64,000 bases of DNA from Kordiimonas sediminis (GTDB taxonomy: Bacteria; Pseudomonadota; Alphaproteobacteria; Sphingomonadales; Kordiimonadaceae), in the NCBI RefSeq assembly GCF_014656395.1, contig NZ_BNCI01000001.1, positions 62,001 through 126,000 on the forward strand, given 5' to 3'. Each line of letters opens with the position of its first letter. The stretch's first letter is position 1. Both the position numbers and the translations under genes were made by a program. A model generated the notes under the pieces. It saw nothing but the letters and a program-made list of their open reading frames with translations. It was not told where the DNA came from and searched no databases. Positions 1 to 8,416 of this stretch are shown in pieces.

Positions 1-333
1 CAGCTTGTCCATAAATCCTGCGGTACCAGACCGGGCAATCGTACCAAGATTGGCCACCAGATCATCACGGTTCATACCGATACCATTATCCGACACCTGA
101 ATCGTTTTGGCAGCAGGATCAACCGTGATTGCAATACCGAAATCCGTATCACCGGCAAGCAGGCTATCATCACTTAAGCCTTCGTAGCGCAGCTTGTCAC
201 AGGCGTCAGACGCATTGGAAATCAGTTCACGCAAGAAAATTTCCCGATCTGAATAAACAGAGTGAACCATCATGTGAAGCAACTTGGAAACTTCTGCTTC
301 AAATCCCAATTTTTCGGTTTTTACGTCGCTCAT
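1..333 (-). CDS. htpG: HtpG (Hsp90 chaperone), N-terminal part only
   Basis: This is the first 111 residues of the cytosolic ATP-dependent chaperone HtpG; the rest lies outside the window. The reading begins [15 protein letters not shown] and contains the family hallmarks of the GHKL ATPase domain: [20 protein letters not shown] at about 31-50, where the conserved Glu and Asn bind Mg-ATP, and the SDNGIGM loop at 81-87, whose Asp contacts adenine. The start ATG (minus strand, at 331-333) is preceded by a GAGG ribosome site. The family is ubiquitous and the match is unambiguous over this stretch. The gene is transcribed away from the ABC exporter genes' terminator region; its promoter should lie in about 334-443. 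Confidence 0.97.
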   Translation of the reverse strand, partial: MSDVKTEKLGFEAEVSKLLHMMVHSVYSDREIFLRELISNASDACDKLRYEGLSDDSLLAGDTDFGIAITVDPAAKTIQVSDNGIGMNRDDLVANLGTIARSGTAGFMDKL

Positions 334-443
334 TGCTTACCTCATGTATAATTTTTACGATTGAGGGGCATGTCTGACAATAAACCGGTCAACACCAGCA
401 GCCCCTGCCCCTTCGCGGTAGTGCTTGTTCCTCATTTAGGAAA

Positions 444-474
444 TGATAAACCGGCTTCAAGGGCCGGTTTATCA
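444..474 (-). terminator. Hairpin after the ABC exporter operon
   Basis: A perfect 12-bp inverted repeat (TGATAAACCGGC at 444-455 against GCCGGTTTATCA at 463-474) with a 7-nt loop lies about 35 bp past the stop of the DUF4340 gene and ahead of htpG. The flanks are A/T-rich but there is no clean U tract on either strand, so termination is inferred from position and stem strength. Confidence 0.5.
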
Positions 475-507
475 GTTTTATTATCAGGCTATGTATATTG
501 GTCAGTT

Positions 508-1596
508 TTAATTCTGTTCCGGCGCTGCTGCTTCGACATACTCACTGCGGTCCCGCAGCAATACAACTGCATCAGCCGGTGACAATTTATATAGCCATCC
601 TGCTGTATCCGCAGTCAGCTCAGCCGCTTCGGCGGCGCCGTCCTGTGGCGCACCGGGGAACTCTTGTGCCACTGTTTCTGCATCTACCGCGGCATCAGAT
701 ACCGCATCAGACACACTTGCATCCTGCTCCAATTTGGCAGGGTCATAGCTTGGACGCACCTGCAGCCAGAAACTTTCTTCCAATTGATAGATTGCAAAAT
801 CAATATCAAGCCCATCAAAGGTAGTCAGCGCAATTGATGTTACCGGGTCGACAATTGGGTTCGACAGCTTTTGCACGTCTTCCACCTGCAGGCTCGTCAA
901 CACGCGGAGCGGCTCTGACACCTGATAGCCGGTTTTGGCTGTCTCACCTTGTGCAATCTCGCTGAGGATCATATCACCCGGCGTGTCAGCCCGCACCAGT
1001 GTATAGCGCCCAAAGTCAAGGGAAGCTACCCTGTCAGGATCGATTGCGTAAACATCTGGAACAATCCACCAAGCCGGATTTTCTGACAGTTCCGGAATGT
1101 CGGACACAAGCCAACTGCGGCTGTCTTCCTTTTTTAACACATAGGTCAGCGAACGCCCCGTCGCCCCTTCCTTGCGGGTGCCGATTTTAACAGTTGCAAG
1201 CGGTGTCTCCGCCGCAGCAAGCAACCTCACATCCAGGGCGCTTTCATCCAGTCCAATCCGGTCCATACGGTCCTGATTATCGGTTTTTGGCTCTCTCCGC
1301 GTTGACTGAAACAAACCACGCAGTATGTCCCGGACTTTCGCAGGATCTGCGGCATACCCGTTACGCTCCTGCACAGTCCAGCCAGTATCGCCGCTCAGCA
1401 AAGTGACTTTATCGTCCCCGCCCTGACCAATGCGAATAACAGACACCGTATCAATAGTTGCTTCCAGTTCAGGGAAAAGCTTCTCACCGCGCCCTCCCTG
1501 TTCCAGGGTCGGGTCTTCGCCAAACAACACCCATATGGCCGCCAGAAGGGCGATCAGGGTGGTGTATCCAAGAATATTTGTCAGTTTTTCAGACAT
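508..1596 (-). CDS. DUF4340 domain protein, ABC exporter accessory
   Basis: A 362-residue protein with one N-terminal membrane segment (about residues 9-25) followed by a soluble region, presumably periplasmic. It matches the DUF4340 family by architecture and by its place as the last gene of a GldA/GldF/GldG-like ABC cluster, where DUF4340 proteins are commonly found. A 19-bp gap separates it from the GldG-like gene, so co-transcription is very likely. The C-terminal third is rich in Ala, Asp and Glu (about 285-335), suggesting a flexible acidic linker before a short conserved-looking end. No catalytic motif is visible. The molecular function of the family is not established; a role in assembly or as a periplasmic scaffold of the transporter is inference only. 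Confidence 0.8.
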   Translation of the reverse strand: MSEKLTNILGYTTLIALLAAIWVLFGEDPTLEQGGRGEKLFPELEATIDTVSVIRIGQGGDDKVTLLSGDTGWTVQERNGYAADPAKVRDILRGLFQSTRREPKTDNQDRMDRIGLDESALDVRLLAAAETPLATVKIGTRKEGATGRSLTYVLKKEDSRSWLVSDIPELSENPAWWIVPDVYAIDPDRVASLDFGRYTLVRADTPGDMILSEIAQGETAKTGYQVSEPLRVLTSLQVEDVQKLSNPIVDPVTSIALTTFDGLDIDFAIYQLEESFWLQVRPSYDPAKLEQDASVSDAVSDAAVDAETVAQEFPGAPQDGAAEAAELTADTAGWLYKLSPADAVVLLRDRSEYVEAAAPEQN

Positions 1597-1615
1597 AGAA
1601 TTACTCTACTCTTTT

Positions 1616-3469
1616 TTATCTAGTACGGCGTCGAATAAAAGAACGACCCAGCGCAATAAGAATGATCAGGAAAGGCACCAGCGCGATGTTAATTATCGCC
1701 AGATTGGTGCCAAGGCTTTCAATTTCCTGACGCAGGCTTCGTTTCACTTCCCGCAGGGACTTCCGCGTTTTCAACAGTTCCTCACGGAATCTCTCTATCT
1801 CTGCTTCTGTCTCAGGCGTAACAATGGCAGCATCGTCACCCATTTGGGCTTCCAGTTCAGCCAAACGACTTTCTGTTGTTGCCATCTGATCCTGCAGGCG
1901 TTGTTCTTCAGCAAGAAATCTTGCTTCTGCTTCACGCCGCAAGTCCCCTACCACAGTAAAGGGCCGTTTGGAAACACCTCTGCCGCGCAAATCCAAAAGC
2001 GCTTCTGAACCAGAAATATGATCCGCCAAATTTAGGATGAAACTTCCGTTACCGGCAAGAGGAACAGTGATCCGTTGCCCCAGGAAGTTTTGCACCTGAA
2101 CCCAGAAACGATCATCAAAGATATCTGTATCTGCCATCAGGACAATATTGATATCCCCATCAGACACACCTGGGTTCTCCACCGGGCCAGATATCTCAGC
2201 AACACGGTCAGGGAAGGCAGTCCCTGCTTGCCCCTGAATGCGGGCTGCAATGATATTGGTTTTCCCTTGCGGCTCCAGATCTCGCAGCAAGCCATCCGGG
2301 TCCGGCATACCAACTGCACGGTTACTGTCAAACAAGTCAGACACAGCACTGCTTGTCACAAGCGGTGTGACAGTTGTTGTAGCACCTTCTGCCACCTCAA
2401 TAACGCCGGGTGTAGCAATATTCAAACTGTCTACCGCGACGGTTACGATGTCACCGGCTGCAAGGAACTCTTTTGTAATGCTTTGCCAGAAAACATAATC
2501 CTTAACACTGTCCGGGCCATAACCACCCATGGAAATACGCTGAGCCAGAGAGACATCGCCAATGATTTTATCCGTTGGCACGGAAACACCCCATGCAGGT
2601 AACAATGGCCCCAGTGTACTCATGGCCGGGACAGAGGCACGCGGGTTCATCGCCTCGGAATGCGGGTCGATGAAGAAGAGCGCCCGCCCGCCTTTCAACA
2701 CATATTGATCAATGGCAAAAAGCTGATCGTCTGTCAGTTGCCAAGGCTGAGCAACCAATAGAACATCCGTCGCGTCCGGCAGACTGGTGAAATCCTGCTC
2801 AAGCGTCACAACATCAAAAAATTCCTGCAGTTGCTCATAAATGACATATGGCTGTGGTGGTTGACCAGACATCATAGCCTGGGCCCCGCCGGGTCCATAC
2901 TCCATGGGCAAGCTGGTCACAAGTGCCAGTGTACGGCGACCTTCTTCTTCTAGCGAGGCAATCATCTTAACCAGATCATATTCCAGGAATGTTTCCCGCT
3001 CTTCTGACAGGAAAGGGATGGACCCTTCACCGTCCAGATCATTTCGCGCGGCGATACCCATATAAAGTGTTGAACCATCTCCGAGCGGGATGCCGCGGAT
3101 ACCCGCTGCGACCGCATCGTCTTCTTCTTCGGAGAAAGGCTCAGGATCAATAACATTCAAGAGAATCTTACCGCCAGCACGCCCTTCGAAAGATCGCAGC
3201 AAGTCTTCTACCCGTTTGCCGTAAGACAAAAGCTGGGCATACGGTGTTGCCAATTCGCGGGAGAAATAAAAATCAATCGTAACAGTGTCTTCCAGTGTGC
3301 CAAGCATGTCTTTGGTGCCTTCAGACAAAGTGTAAAGCTTGTCTTCTGTCAGATCGAGATTGATCCCACGCGTGAAGCGGTCAGCCAAGATAGTCACAGA
3401 CAGGAACAAGAGTGTTGCAAGCCCTATCAGTACAGGAGTACGGGACATCAAAGATTTATTCTGTGTCAT
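1616..3469 (-). CDS. GldG-family ABC transporter auxiliary protein
   Basis: A 617-residue membrane protein with a membrane segment near residues 11-30, a long extracytoplasmic domain of the ABC-type auxiliary (GldG/ABC_transp_aux) type, a predicted coiled coil at about 515-585 rich in Glu, Arg and Leu, and a second membrane segment at about 590-610 ending in an Arg-rich tail (FIRRRTR). GldG proteins pair with GldA ATPase and GldF permease in gliding Bacteroidetes; proteobacterial relatives sit in the same gene order without gliding and their substrate is unknown. The start codon overlaps the permease stop by one base (TAATG), a classic sign of translational coupling. The assignment rests on architecture and context; the substrate cannot be read from the sequence. 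Confidence 0.85.
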   Translation of the reverse strand: MTQNKSLMSRTPVLIGLATLLFLSVTILADRFTRGINLDLTEDKLYTLSEGTKDMLGTLEDTVTIDFYFSRELATPYAQLLSYGKRVEDLLRSFEGRAGGKILLNVIDPEPFSEEEDDAVAAGIRGIPLGDGSTLYMGIAARNDLDGEGSIPFLSEERETFLEYDLVKMIASLEEEGRRTLALVTSLPMEYGPGGAQAMMSGQPPQPYVIYEQLQEFFDVVTLEQDFTSLPDATDVLLVAQPWQLTDDQLFAIDQYVLKGGRALFFIDPHSEAMNPRASVPAMSTLGPLLPAWGVSVPTDKIIGDVSLAQRISMGGYGPDSVKDYVFWQSITKEFLAAGDIVTVAVDSLNIATPGVIEVAEGATTTVTPLVTSSAVSDLFDSNRAVGMPDPDGLLRDLEPQGKTNIIAARIQGQAGTAFPDRVAEISGPVENPGVSDGDINIVLMADTDIFDDRFWVQVQNFLGQRITVPLAGNGSFILNLADHISGSEALLDLRGRGVSKRPFTVVGDLRREAEARFLAEEQRLQDQMATTESRLAELEAQMGDDAAIVTPETEAEIERFREELLKTRKSLREVKRSLRQEIESLGTNLAIINIALVPFLIILIALGRSFIRRRTR

Positions 3470-4200
3470 TAGCCTGCCTCCCTTTTAGAATCTACAATGA
3501 TCCGCGTCACCCAAAGCCAAAACACCGTTACCGAACCGAAATAAATTATATCGGCCAGGCTTACGACCCCTTTTTGCAGACCGTCGAAATGAGTCAAAAA
3601 TGACAGGTTTGCAATCGCAAGAAGCAGGGTCTCAGGTAGCCATGAGCTGAAGAAGTCCAGAACCATCGGCAAGCCCGACACAACAAAAAGAAAACAGGTG
3701 GTAACGGTCAAAATAAATGCAATGACCTGATTTTTTGTCATAGCCGACATAGCCGACCCGATCGCCAGATATGCAGCTGCCATCAGAAGTGAGCCCAAAT
3801 ACCCTGTCAGGATGACACCATTATCAGGATTACCCAGCCAATTAACCGTGATCCATATTGGAAAAGTAAGAAACAGCGCAAGGCCGACAAAGGCGATTGC
3901 CGCCAAAAATTTCCCTGCCACTATTGCTCCGACCGGCACAGGCAATGTCAATAGCAGTTCAATTGTGCCGCTTTTGCGCTCTTCCGCCCAAAGACGCATG
4001 GCAACCGCAGGCACCAGAAATAGATACAGCCAGGGGTGATAGGCGAAAAAGCTGGCAAGGTCAGCTTGCTCACGCTCGAAGAAGCCCCCAAGGTAGAAGG
4101 TAAACATGCCCTGAAGCACAAGGAAAATCACAAGAAATACATAGGCGAGTGGAGTGGCAAAATAGCTAGAAAACTCGCGTTTAAAAATAGTTCTAATCAT
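3469..4200 (-). CDS. ABC transporter permease (ABC-2 / GldF type)
   Basis: A 243-residue integral membrane protein with about six hydrophobic helices, typical of a single ABC-2 type permease. It begins MIRTIFKREFSSYFATPLAY, a start shared by many GldF/NosY-like permeases, and contains the cytoplasmic loop MRLWAEERKSGTIELLLTLP at about 68-87. That loop, with its E-x-G-T-hydrophobic pattern, is the coupling element to the ATPase. Its stop overlaps the GldG-like start and its own start overlaps the ATPase stop by one base, so the three genes form one unit. It should form a homodimer with two copies of the ATPase in the inner membrane. Substrate unknown. Confidence 0.9.
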   Translation of the reverse strand: MIRTIFKREFSSYFATPLAYVFLVIFLVLQGMFTFYLGGFFEREQADLASFFAYHPWLYLFLVPAVAMRLWAEERKSGTIELLLTLPVPVGAIVAGKFLAAIAFVGLALFLTFPIWITVNWLGNPDNGVILTGYLGSLLMAAAYLAIGSAMSAMTKNQVIAFILTVTTCFLFVVSGLPMVLDFFSSWLPETLLLAIANLSFLTHFDGLQKGVVSLADIIYFGSVTVFWLWVTRIIVDSKREAG

Positions 4201-5147
4201 TAGGCGCGCCCCCCGGCAGTCAATTGGCGGAAAACATCGTCAAGTCTGCCGGCATCAATGGCAAACTGGCTGATGTGCCATCCTTCTTTATCCGCAATGC
4301 CCGCAACTGCATCAGCAATCGCAACACCCCGTTTTGGAATGGCTGTTACGCGCACCCCCTGCCCCTCAGACGCGGTTTCAATATCCTGAATACCCGATAT
4401 TGTTTTTAGTCCAGCCTGAATAATGGCGACTTCTTCTGCCTCCACCAGCATGGACACAGCCCCCGCATATCGGGACTTTTCCTTCAGTTTCGACGGCACA
4501 TCATCGGCAACAATTCTACCTTTGTTGATGATGATCGCGCGGGTACACAAGGCCTCCACCTCTTCCAGAATGTGTGTCGAGATAATAATGGCCCGGTCTT
4601 TTGCCATTGCTTTGATCAGCCGGCGGACATCATGCTTCTGGTTTGGGTCCAGCCCGTCTGTTGGCTCGTCGAGTATTAATACATCCGGCGCATGCATGAT
4701 GGCGGCAGCAAGGCCAACACGGCGTTTAAAGCCCTTGGACAGGGTTTCAATTTTCTGCCCCATCACACCTTCCAGATGCACTGCAACGCTTGCCTCTTCC
4801 ACTCTTTCTGCGGCATCTTTGCCTTTAAGGCCATGTGTTTGTGCAACAAAAAGCAGAAAATCACGAGTTGTCATCTCGCCGTACAGCGGGGCGCCTTCGG
4901 GTAAATATCCAATATTCTTCCGGGCGTCCACGTTGCCAGTTGTCACCTGTTCGCCGCAAATGGATGCAGACCCAGAGGTCGGCGCCAGAAATCCGGTCAA
5001 CATTTTCATCGTTGTGGTTTTACCCGCCCCGTTCGGGCCGAGAAAACCAAGTACCTCGCCCTGTTTGAGCTGAAGCGAGATTCCGTCAACTGCTCTCAGG
5101 CCACCAAAACTTTTATGTAAGTCTTGGGCCTCCAGAAGTAGGCTCAT
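4200..5147 (-). CDS. ABC transporter ATP-binding protein (GldA-like)
   Basis: A 315-residue ATPase and the first gene of the minus-strand exporter operon. Walker A is GPNGAGKTT at about 37-45, the signature is degenerate but clear (LSKGFKRR, about 136-143; Gly of LSGGQ retained, typical of exporter ATPases), Walker B is LILDEP at about 157-162, and the switch His is in IIISTHILEE. After the nucleotide-binding core there is a C-terminal region of roughly 90 residues, usual for GldA/NatA-like drug and polysaccharide exporters. It powers the membrane permease encoded next. The upstream 97-bp gap to the GST gene is AT-rich and probably holds the promoter. Confidence 0.93.
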   Translation of the reverse strand: MSLLLEAQDLHKSFGGLRAVDGISLQLKQGEVLGFLGPNGAGKTTTMKMLTGFLAPTSGSASICGEQVTTGNVDARKNIGYLPEGAPLYGEMTTRDFLLFVAQTHGLKGKDAAERVEEASVAVHLEGVMGQKIETLSKGFKRRVGLAAAIMHAPDVLILDEPTDGLDPNQKHDVRRLIKAMAKDRAIIISTHILEEVEALCTRAIIINKGRIVADDVPSKLKEKSRYAGAVSMLVEAEEVAIIQAGLKTISGIQDIETASEGQGVRVTAIPKRGVAIADAVAGIADKEGWHISQFAIDAGRLDDVFRQLTAGGRA

Positions 5148-5244
5148 AAAAATATCCCCAGTTTATTGCTAATTACTGTTTCCCAGTGCTGCATCTAGAT
5201 AATTTTTTCTGTGATAAAAAACAAGACCCGCAGGGACAACAAGT

Positions 5245-5940
5245 TTATCCGGAACGATGAACTGTTTTCGCTTTCCGACAATATCCGTCAAACAAATCCA
5301 TCATACGACCAAACCAGCTATTCAAAATATCATCCTCTTCGAAAAGCTTGATGTCGCTAATTACTTGTGGCCACATCAGAGTTCCAAACACGGCATAGTC
5401 AAACCATGCAGGGGTTGGGCCGCACAAAAACGCATTATCCGCCAGCGCCTTACGAAGTGGCTGCAAAGACTGCCTGAACACCGGCAGTGCCTCTGGCCGC
5501 GTCGCTTGCGCATCTTCAAGCGTACAGCCAAGAAACTTTTCCCGACTAAGACGGAAATAGTCAGCACAGTCTTCTGTTTGCTCCTGCACAATATCAACGA
5601 CGATCATCGGGAATAATGGCCTGACGACAGTGCGAGCAATCCAGTCATTAAGAAAATATGCCTGTGCTCTCGAACTTGCGCTGTCAAAAAGCGGGGCCTC
5701 CGGATAGGTGTCGTCCAGATAGTGCGCGATTACAAAGCTGTCGGCTACCCAGGTATCCCCATCCTTCAATACCGGCACTGTTTTGGAGCCTGACGGCGCA
5801 TATTTTTCTTTTTCCAGAAAGCGCGTTGGAACTGATGTGTACGACAAGCCTTTATGCTGCAGGAACAAATGAACCCGCCAGGCAAATGGACTGAACACAG
5901 TATCCCTGTCTTTACCACATAATTCATATAACTGGATCAT
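5245..5940 (-). CDS. Glutathione S-transferase, LigE beta-etherase-like
   Basis: A 231-residue cytosolic GST. The N-terminal thioredoxin-like half contains FSPFAWRVHLFLQHKG (about 17-32) and the glutathione-binding TVPVLKDGDTWVADS region (about 54-68) with the usual cis-Pro and the Asp-Ser pair. The pattern SPFAWR...HKG...VPVL.DG..WV.DS.VI..YLDD.YP resembles the LigE/beta-etherase branch more than housekeeping GSTs, although LigE-type substrates (lignin-derived aryl ethers) cannot be assumed. The C-terminal half is all-helical. A good ribosome site (AAGGAGG) precedes the ATG. The gene stands alone, and an unusual pair of palindromes lies upstream at 6037-6110. Function stays at GST family level. 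Confidence 0.82.
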   Translation of the reverse strand: MIQLYELCGKDRDTVFSPFAWRVHLFLQHKGLSYTSVPTRFLEKEKYAPSGSKTVPVLKDGDTWVADSFVIAHYLDDTYPEAPLFDSASSRAQAYFLNDWIARTVVRPLFPMIVVDIVQEQTEDCADYFRLSREKFLGCTLEDAQATRPEALPVFRQSLQPLRKALADNAFLCGPTPAWFDYAVFGTLMWPQVISDIKLFEEDDILNSWFGRMMDLFDGYCRKAKTVHRSG

Positions 5941-6035
5941 CCCTCTGCCTCCTTAATGTGGGTTGGTCGGTACGAGCCGTACTGCCATTACAGGCAAACT
6001 AAAGTGACGGTAGCAGATAGGGATGTCAAAATAAA

Positions 6036-6111
6036 AACTGGTCCAGTCTGGGGGTAACATGCGGATAAGGGGGCTAGGGTTATAGTACCGCATATAAAGA
6101 CTGGACCAGTT
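6036..6111. promoter_or_regulatory. Phased pair of ACTGGWCCAGT palindromes upstream of the GST gene
   Basis: AACTGGTCCAGTCT at 6036-6049 is exactly the reverse complement of AGACTGGACCAGTT at 6098-6111. Each arm also contains its own 11-bp palindrome (ACTGGTCCAGT, ACTGGACCAGT). The two centres are 63 bp apart, six helical turns. The left copy lies 7 bp upstream of a possible -35 TTGACA (minus strand, 6024-6029) for the GST gene. Inside the pair there is a smaller ATGCGG/CCGCAT inverted repeat. This looks like a double operator for a dimeric regulator. The rest of the 370-bp gap (5941-6310) holds no credible gene, only an 8-codon open stretch near 6122. Confidence 0.55.
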
Positions 6112-6218
6112 GAGGCCAACAATGAAACTGTGGACCCCGACTTAGGCCGAGCCGTGGCTTAAATAAGGCGAGATTTGGGCAGGAGATACCCCCCTATTTG
6201 GGACAGAAAGAAAGCCCT

Positions 6219-6249
6219 AAAAAAAGCCCCATTCAGAAGAACAGGGCTT
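6219..6249 (-). terminator. Rho-independent terminator of the DUF2807 pair
   Basis: On the minus strand a hairpin with arms AAGCCC (6244-6249) and GGGCTT (6224-6229) is followed by a run of seven T residues (6219-6225). It lies about 60 bp past the stop of the second DUF2807 gene, the expected position. Confidence 0.8.
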
Positions 6250-6310
6250 GCATACTTTTCTTATTACAGCCTTCAGACAGGTATTCCCAGAAGAAGGTTT
6301 GTGGGCCATT

Positions 6311-7027
6311 TTACCTGACCTCTACGTCCCCGGAACCGCGCACTTTGCTGGATACTTTATCAGGATCGCCGTGAACCGAGACATCGCCTGACCCCTGCAA
6401 TAGCACATCTGCCATATCCGATGCATAAACGGTCACATCACCAGAGCCCTTTAAGGTCACATCCGCTGACTTACAGCGCATATCGCGTGCGTCAATATCA
6501 CCTGACCCTGCTAGGTTTACAGTCACTGTATCACAGCTTCCACTGGCTACTATATCGCCGGACCCTTTAAGATTAATATCCAGGTCATCCACGTCCGCAC
6601 TTTTCAACGTGATATCGCCGGAACCCCTAAGGCTCATACCGAAATCCTTGCGTTCAAGGCCTGTAATTTCCATGTCACCACTGCCGGTAAGGTCAACATC
6701 CGTTAAATCCGGTACTGTTACCTTCACAAGCATCTTTCGAATATTTCTGTATGAATGACCACGTTCCAGACCAATCACAAGCTCGTCACCTTCAACCTCT
6801 GTCTCAATCCGGTCAATAATATCACTGTCTGCGATAACGGTAACACTGCGTGCAGGACCAACTTTTATCTCTACATCCATGGAACCACGTAATTTCACCT
6901 GATCAAAGGAAGATACGGAACGTTCCTGTGTTGTGGTTGGTGTATCTGCCAGTGCAAAGGGACTATTTGTCATGACTGCGCCCACAACCAAGGCCGCACA
7001 GGCCGATGTCGCCAGTAGCTTATTCAT
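6311..7027 (-). CDS. Exported DUF2807 (GIN domain) protein with GSGD repeats
   Basis: A 238-residue protein with an N-terminal signal peptide (hydrophobic to about residue 27, ending SPFALAD) and a DUF2807 / putative auto-transporter adhesin head domain. From about residue 115 to the end it carries seven GSGD motifs (TGSGD, RGSGD, KGSGD, AGSGD, KGSGD, QGSGD, RGSGD) spaced roughly every 15-20 residues, as expected for the turns of a right-handed beta-helix. No lipobox and no enzymatic motif are visible. It follows a paralogue by 38 bp on the same strand, and both share one terminator. The family's role is not defined; surface or periplasmic location is inferred from the signal peptide. Confidence 0.88.
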   Translation of the reverse strand: MNKLLATSACAALVVGAVMTNSPFALADTPTTTQERSVSSFDQVKLRGSMDVEIKVGPARSVTVIADSDIIDRIETEVEGDELVIGLERGHSYRNIRKMLVKVTVPDLTDVDLTGSGDMEITGLERKDFGMSLRGSGDITLKSADVDDLDINLKGSGDIVASGSCDTVTVNLAGSGDIDARDMRCKSADVTLKGSGDVTVYASDMADVLLQGSGDVSVHGDPDKVSSKVRGSGDVEVR

Positions 7028-7065
7028 CTGCTGTCTCCCATTTAGTATGTCAGAGCACTGTCTGC

Positions 7066-7764
7066 TTATTTGATAGAAATGGAACCAATACCACCGACAG
7101 ACTTATTGACTTTGTCGGGGTTGCCGTAAACAGAGATTGACCCAACACCACTGACTGTCGCATCAACGGCATCTCTGGCATACACAGATGCGGACCCGGC
7201 ACCTTTGACATGCACATCCACTTCGGCGCATTCAAAGTCGCGTGCATCAATGTCACCAGCACCTTTGACATCATAAATCGCACTGTCGCATGTACCTTCG
7301 ATATCAAGGTCAGCTGCACCGCGCAGATCCAGTTCAAACGTGTCAGTTTTCAGATTTTTAATCCTGCCGTCGACTGCACCACTGATGTCCAGCTTTTTCA
7401 ATGTCTCCATAGAAATAGTGACATCAACGTCAGTTTCATTCCAAAAGTCAGACCATTTGCGGGACGGGTTATCCATATCGATGACAAGCGTGCTGCCGTC
7501 CAGATAGGTTTTAACATTTTCCTGACGGTCCGCACGGGTTCTAACCTCAACCGACTGGTCTTCACCTGCGGTTACTATGACTTCAATCGCACCCTTTACC
7601 AGAATACCGTCAAACGTATCCAGATCACGTTTCTGGGTTACATACTGGTCATCCTGCGGCGCAGACAAACCGCTGACGCTGCCCGTGGACAAACCCACGA
7701 CGCCTAATACGCCAACAATTGCTGCTGCTTTCCATGAAGAAGGTACACGTGTAGTGTAAATCAT
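7066..7764 (-). CDS. Exported DUF2807 protein with degenerate repeats
   Basis: A 232-residue paralogue of the neighbouring DUF2807 protein. I place the start at the ATG at 7762-7764 (MIYTTRVPSSW), because a GAGGAG ribosome site lies six bases ahead; the open frame extends 14 codons further upstream without such a site. Residues about 10-36 form a signal peptide. The C-terminal repeats occupy the same positions as the GSGD motifs of its neighbour but have drifted (SGAVD, RGAAD, KGAGD, KGAGS, SGVGS, GGIGS). The two proteins share matching segments such as VYGNPDKV / VHGDPDKV, pointing to tandem duplication. It is the promoter-proximal gene of the pair. Function unknown. Confidence 0.87.
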   Translation of the reverse strand: MIYTTRVPSSWKAAAIVGVLGVVGLSTGSVSGLSAPQDDQYVTQKRDLDTFDGILVKGAIEVIVTAGEDQSVEVRTRADRQENVKTYLDGSTLVIDMDNPSRKWSDFWNETDVDVTISMETLKKLDISGAVDGRIKNLKTDTFELDLRGAADLDIEGTCDSAIYDVKGAGDIDARDFECAEVDVHVKGAGSASVYARDAVDATVSGVGSISVYGNPDKVNKSVGGIGSISIK

Positions 7765-7928
7765 TTTAGTCTCCTCGCTATATGTCGTTTTTATAGTATC
7801 CGGCATTTTATTTTTTATGCGCCGAACCAGCCCTTTTTAGAGCTTTCACTTAATATGCGCTCATTTTTAGAAAAATCAACCCCCTGATTATCTGGGCTTG
7901 AATTCAGCCATTTTGTCCGGCATTCTTA

Positions 7929-8306
7929 ATGCCGATGGAAAGTAATGCACTTATATATCTACACAGCGGTTCAGACACCTCCGCGCAGTCTCACAGCAAG
8001 ACTGTCAACCGGGTCTATTTCCTGCGACAGGAACTGGGGAAAATCCTGAATGTATATGGCCGGATGGTCTCGGCGGGCATCTGGAAAGACTATGCCATTG
8101 ACCAGTTAAAAGACGTTGCCATTTTCTCCATCCACCGACGTACAGGCGAAGTACCGCGATACAGCATTATCAAAGAACCTGCCCTTGCAGCCAAGCAGGG
8201 ACAATGGCGCATAACCAGCATGAATGGCCAGATAGTCAAACGCGGCAAAAACCTTGATCACTTACTGCGGTACTTTGACAATAAGATCCTTAAAGACCTG
8301 AAATAA
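7929..8306 (+). CDS. DUF2794 family protein
   Basis: A 125-residue basic cytosolic protein. The central part (VYFLRQELGKILNVYGRM at about 29-46, then KDYAIDQLKDVAIFSIHRRT) matches the DUF2794 family, which is widespread and nearly restricted to Alphaproteobacteria; its function is unknown. The protein is of normal family length. The start is uncertain: ATG at 7929 or 7935, neither with a strong ribosome site. It is divergent from the DUF2807 pair and stands as a single gene followed by a weak hairpin. It serves mainly as a taxonomic marker here. Confidence 0.88.
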   Translation: MPMESNALIYLHSGSDTSAQSHSKTVNRVYFLRQELGKILNVYGRMVSAGIWKDYAIDQLKDVAIFSIHRRTGEVPRYSIIKEPALAAKQGQWRITSMNGQIVKRGKNLDHLLRYFDNKILKDLK

Positions 8307-8327
8307 AACGATCTTTTCCTGACAATT

Positions 8328-8359
8328 ACCGCTGTCCCGGGCAACAGGCGGTGCATTTT
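8328..8359 (+). terminator. Possible terminator after the DUF2794 gene
   Basis: ACCGCTGT (8328-8335) can pair with ACA-G-GCGGT (8344-8352) with one bulged G and a GC-rich loop, followed by GCATTTTA. It is 20 bp past the DUF2794 stop. The U tract is short, so confidence is moderate. Confidence 0.45.
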
Positions 8360-8416
8360 AGTCACACCCATAAACTTATTTATTAAAACTTCTGAGGTTC
8401 CTGCGGCTTGGCGTGT

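Noticed and set aside
4423-5073. Long open frame on the plus strand opposite the ABC ATPase
   Set aside because: It mirrors a gene with full Walker motifs, has no recognisable domain and no ribosome site.
5961-5982. GGTTGGTCGG and GTACG-AGC-CGTAC near the GST start as a PaaR-like site
   Set aside because: Only one half resembles the PaaR element and the spacing is wrong; treated as chance symmetry.
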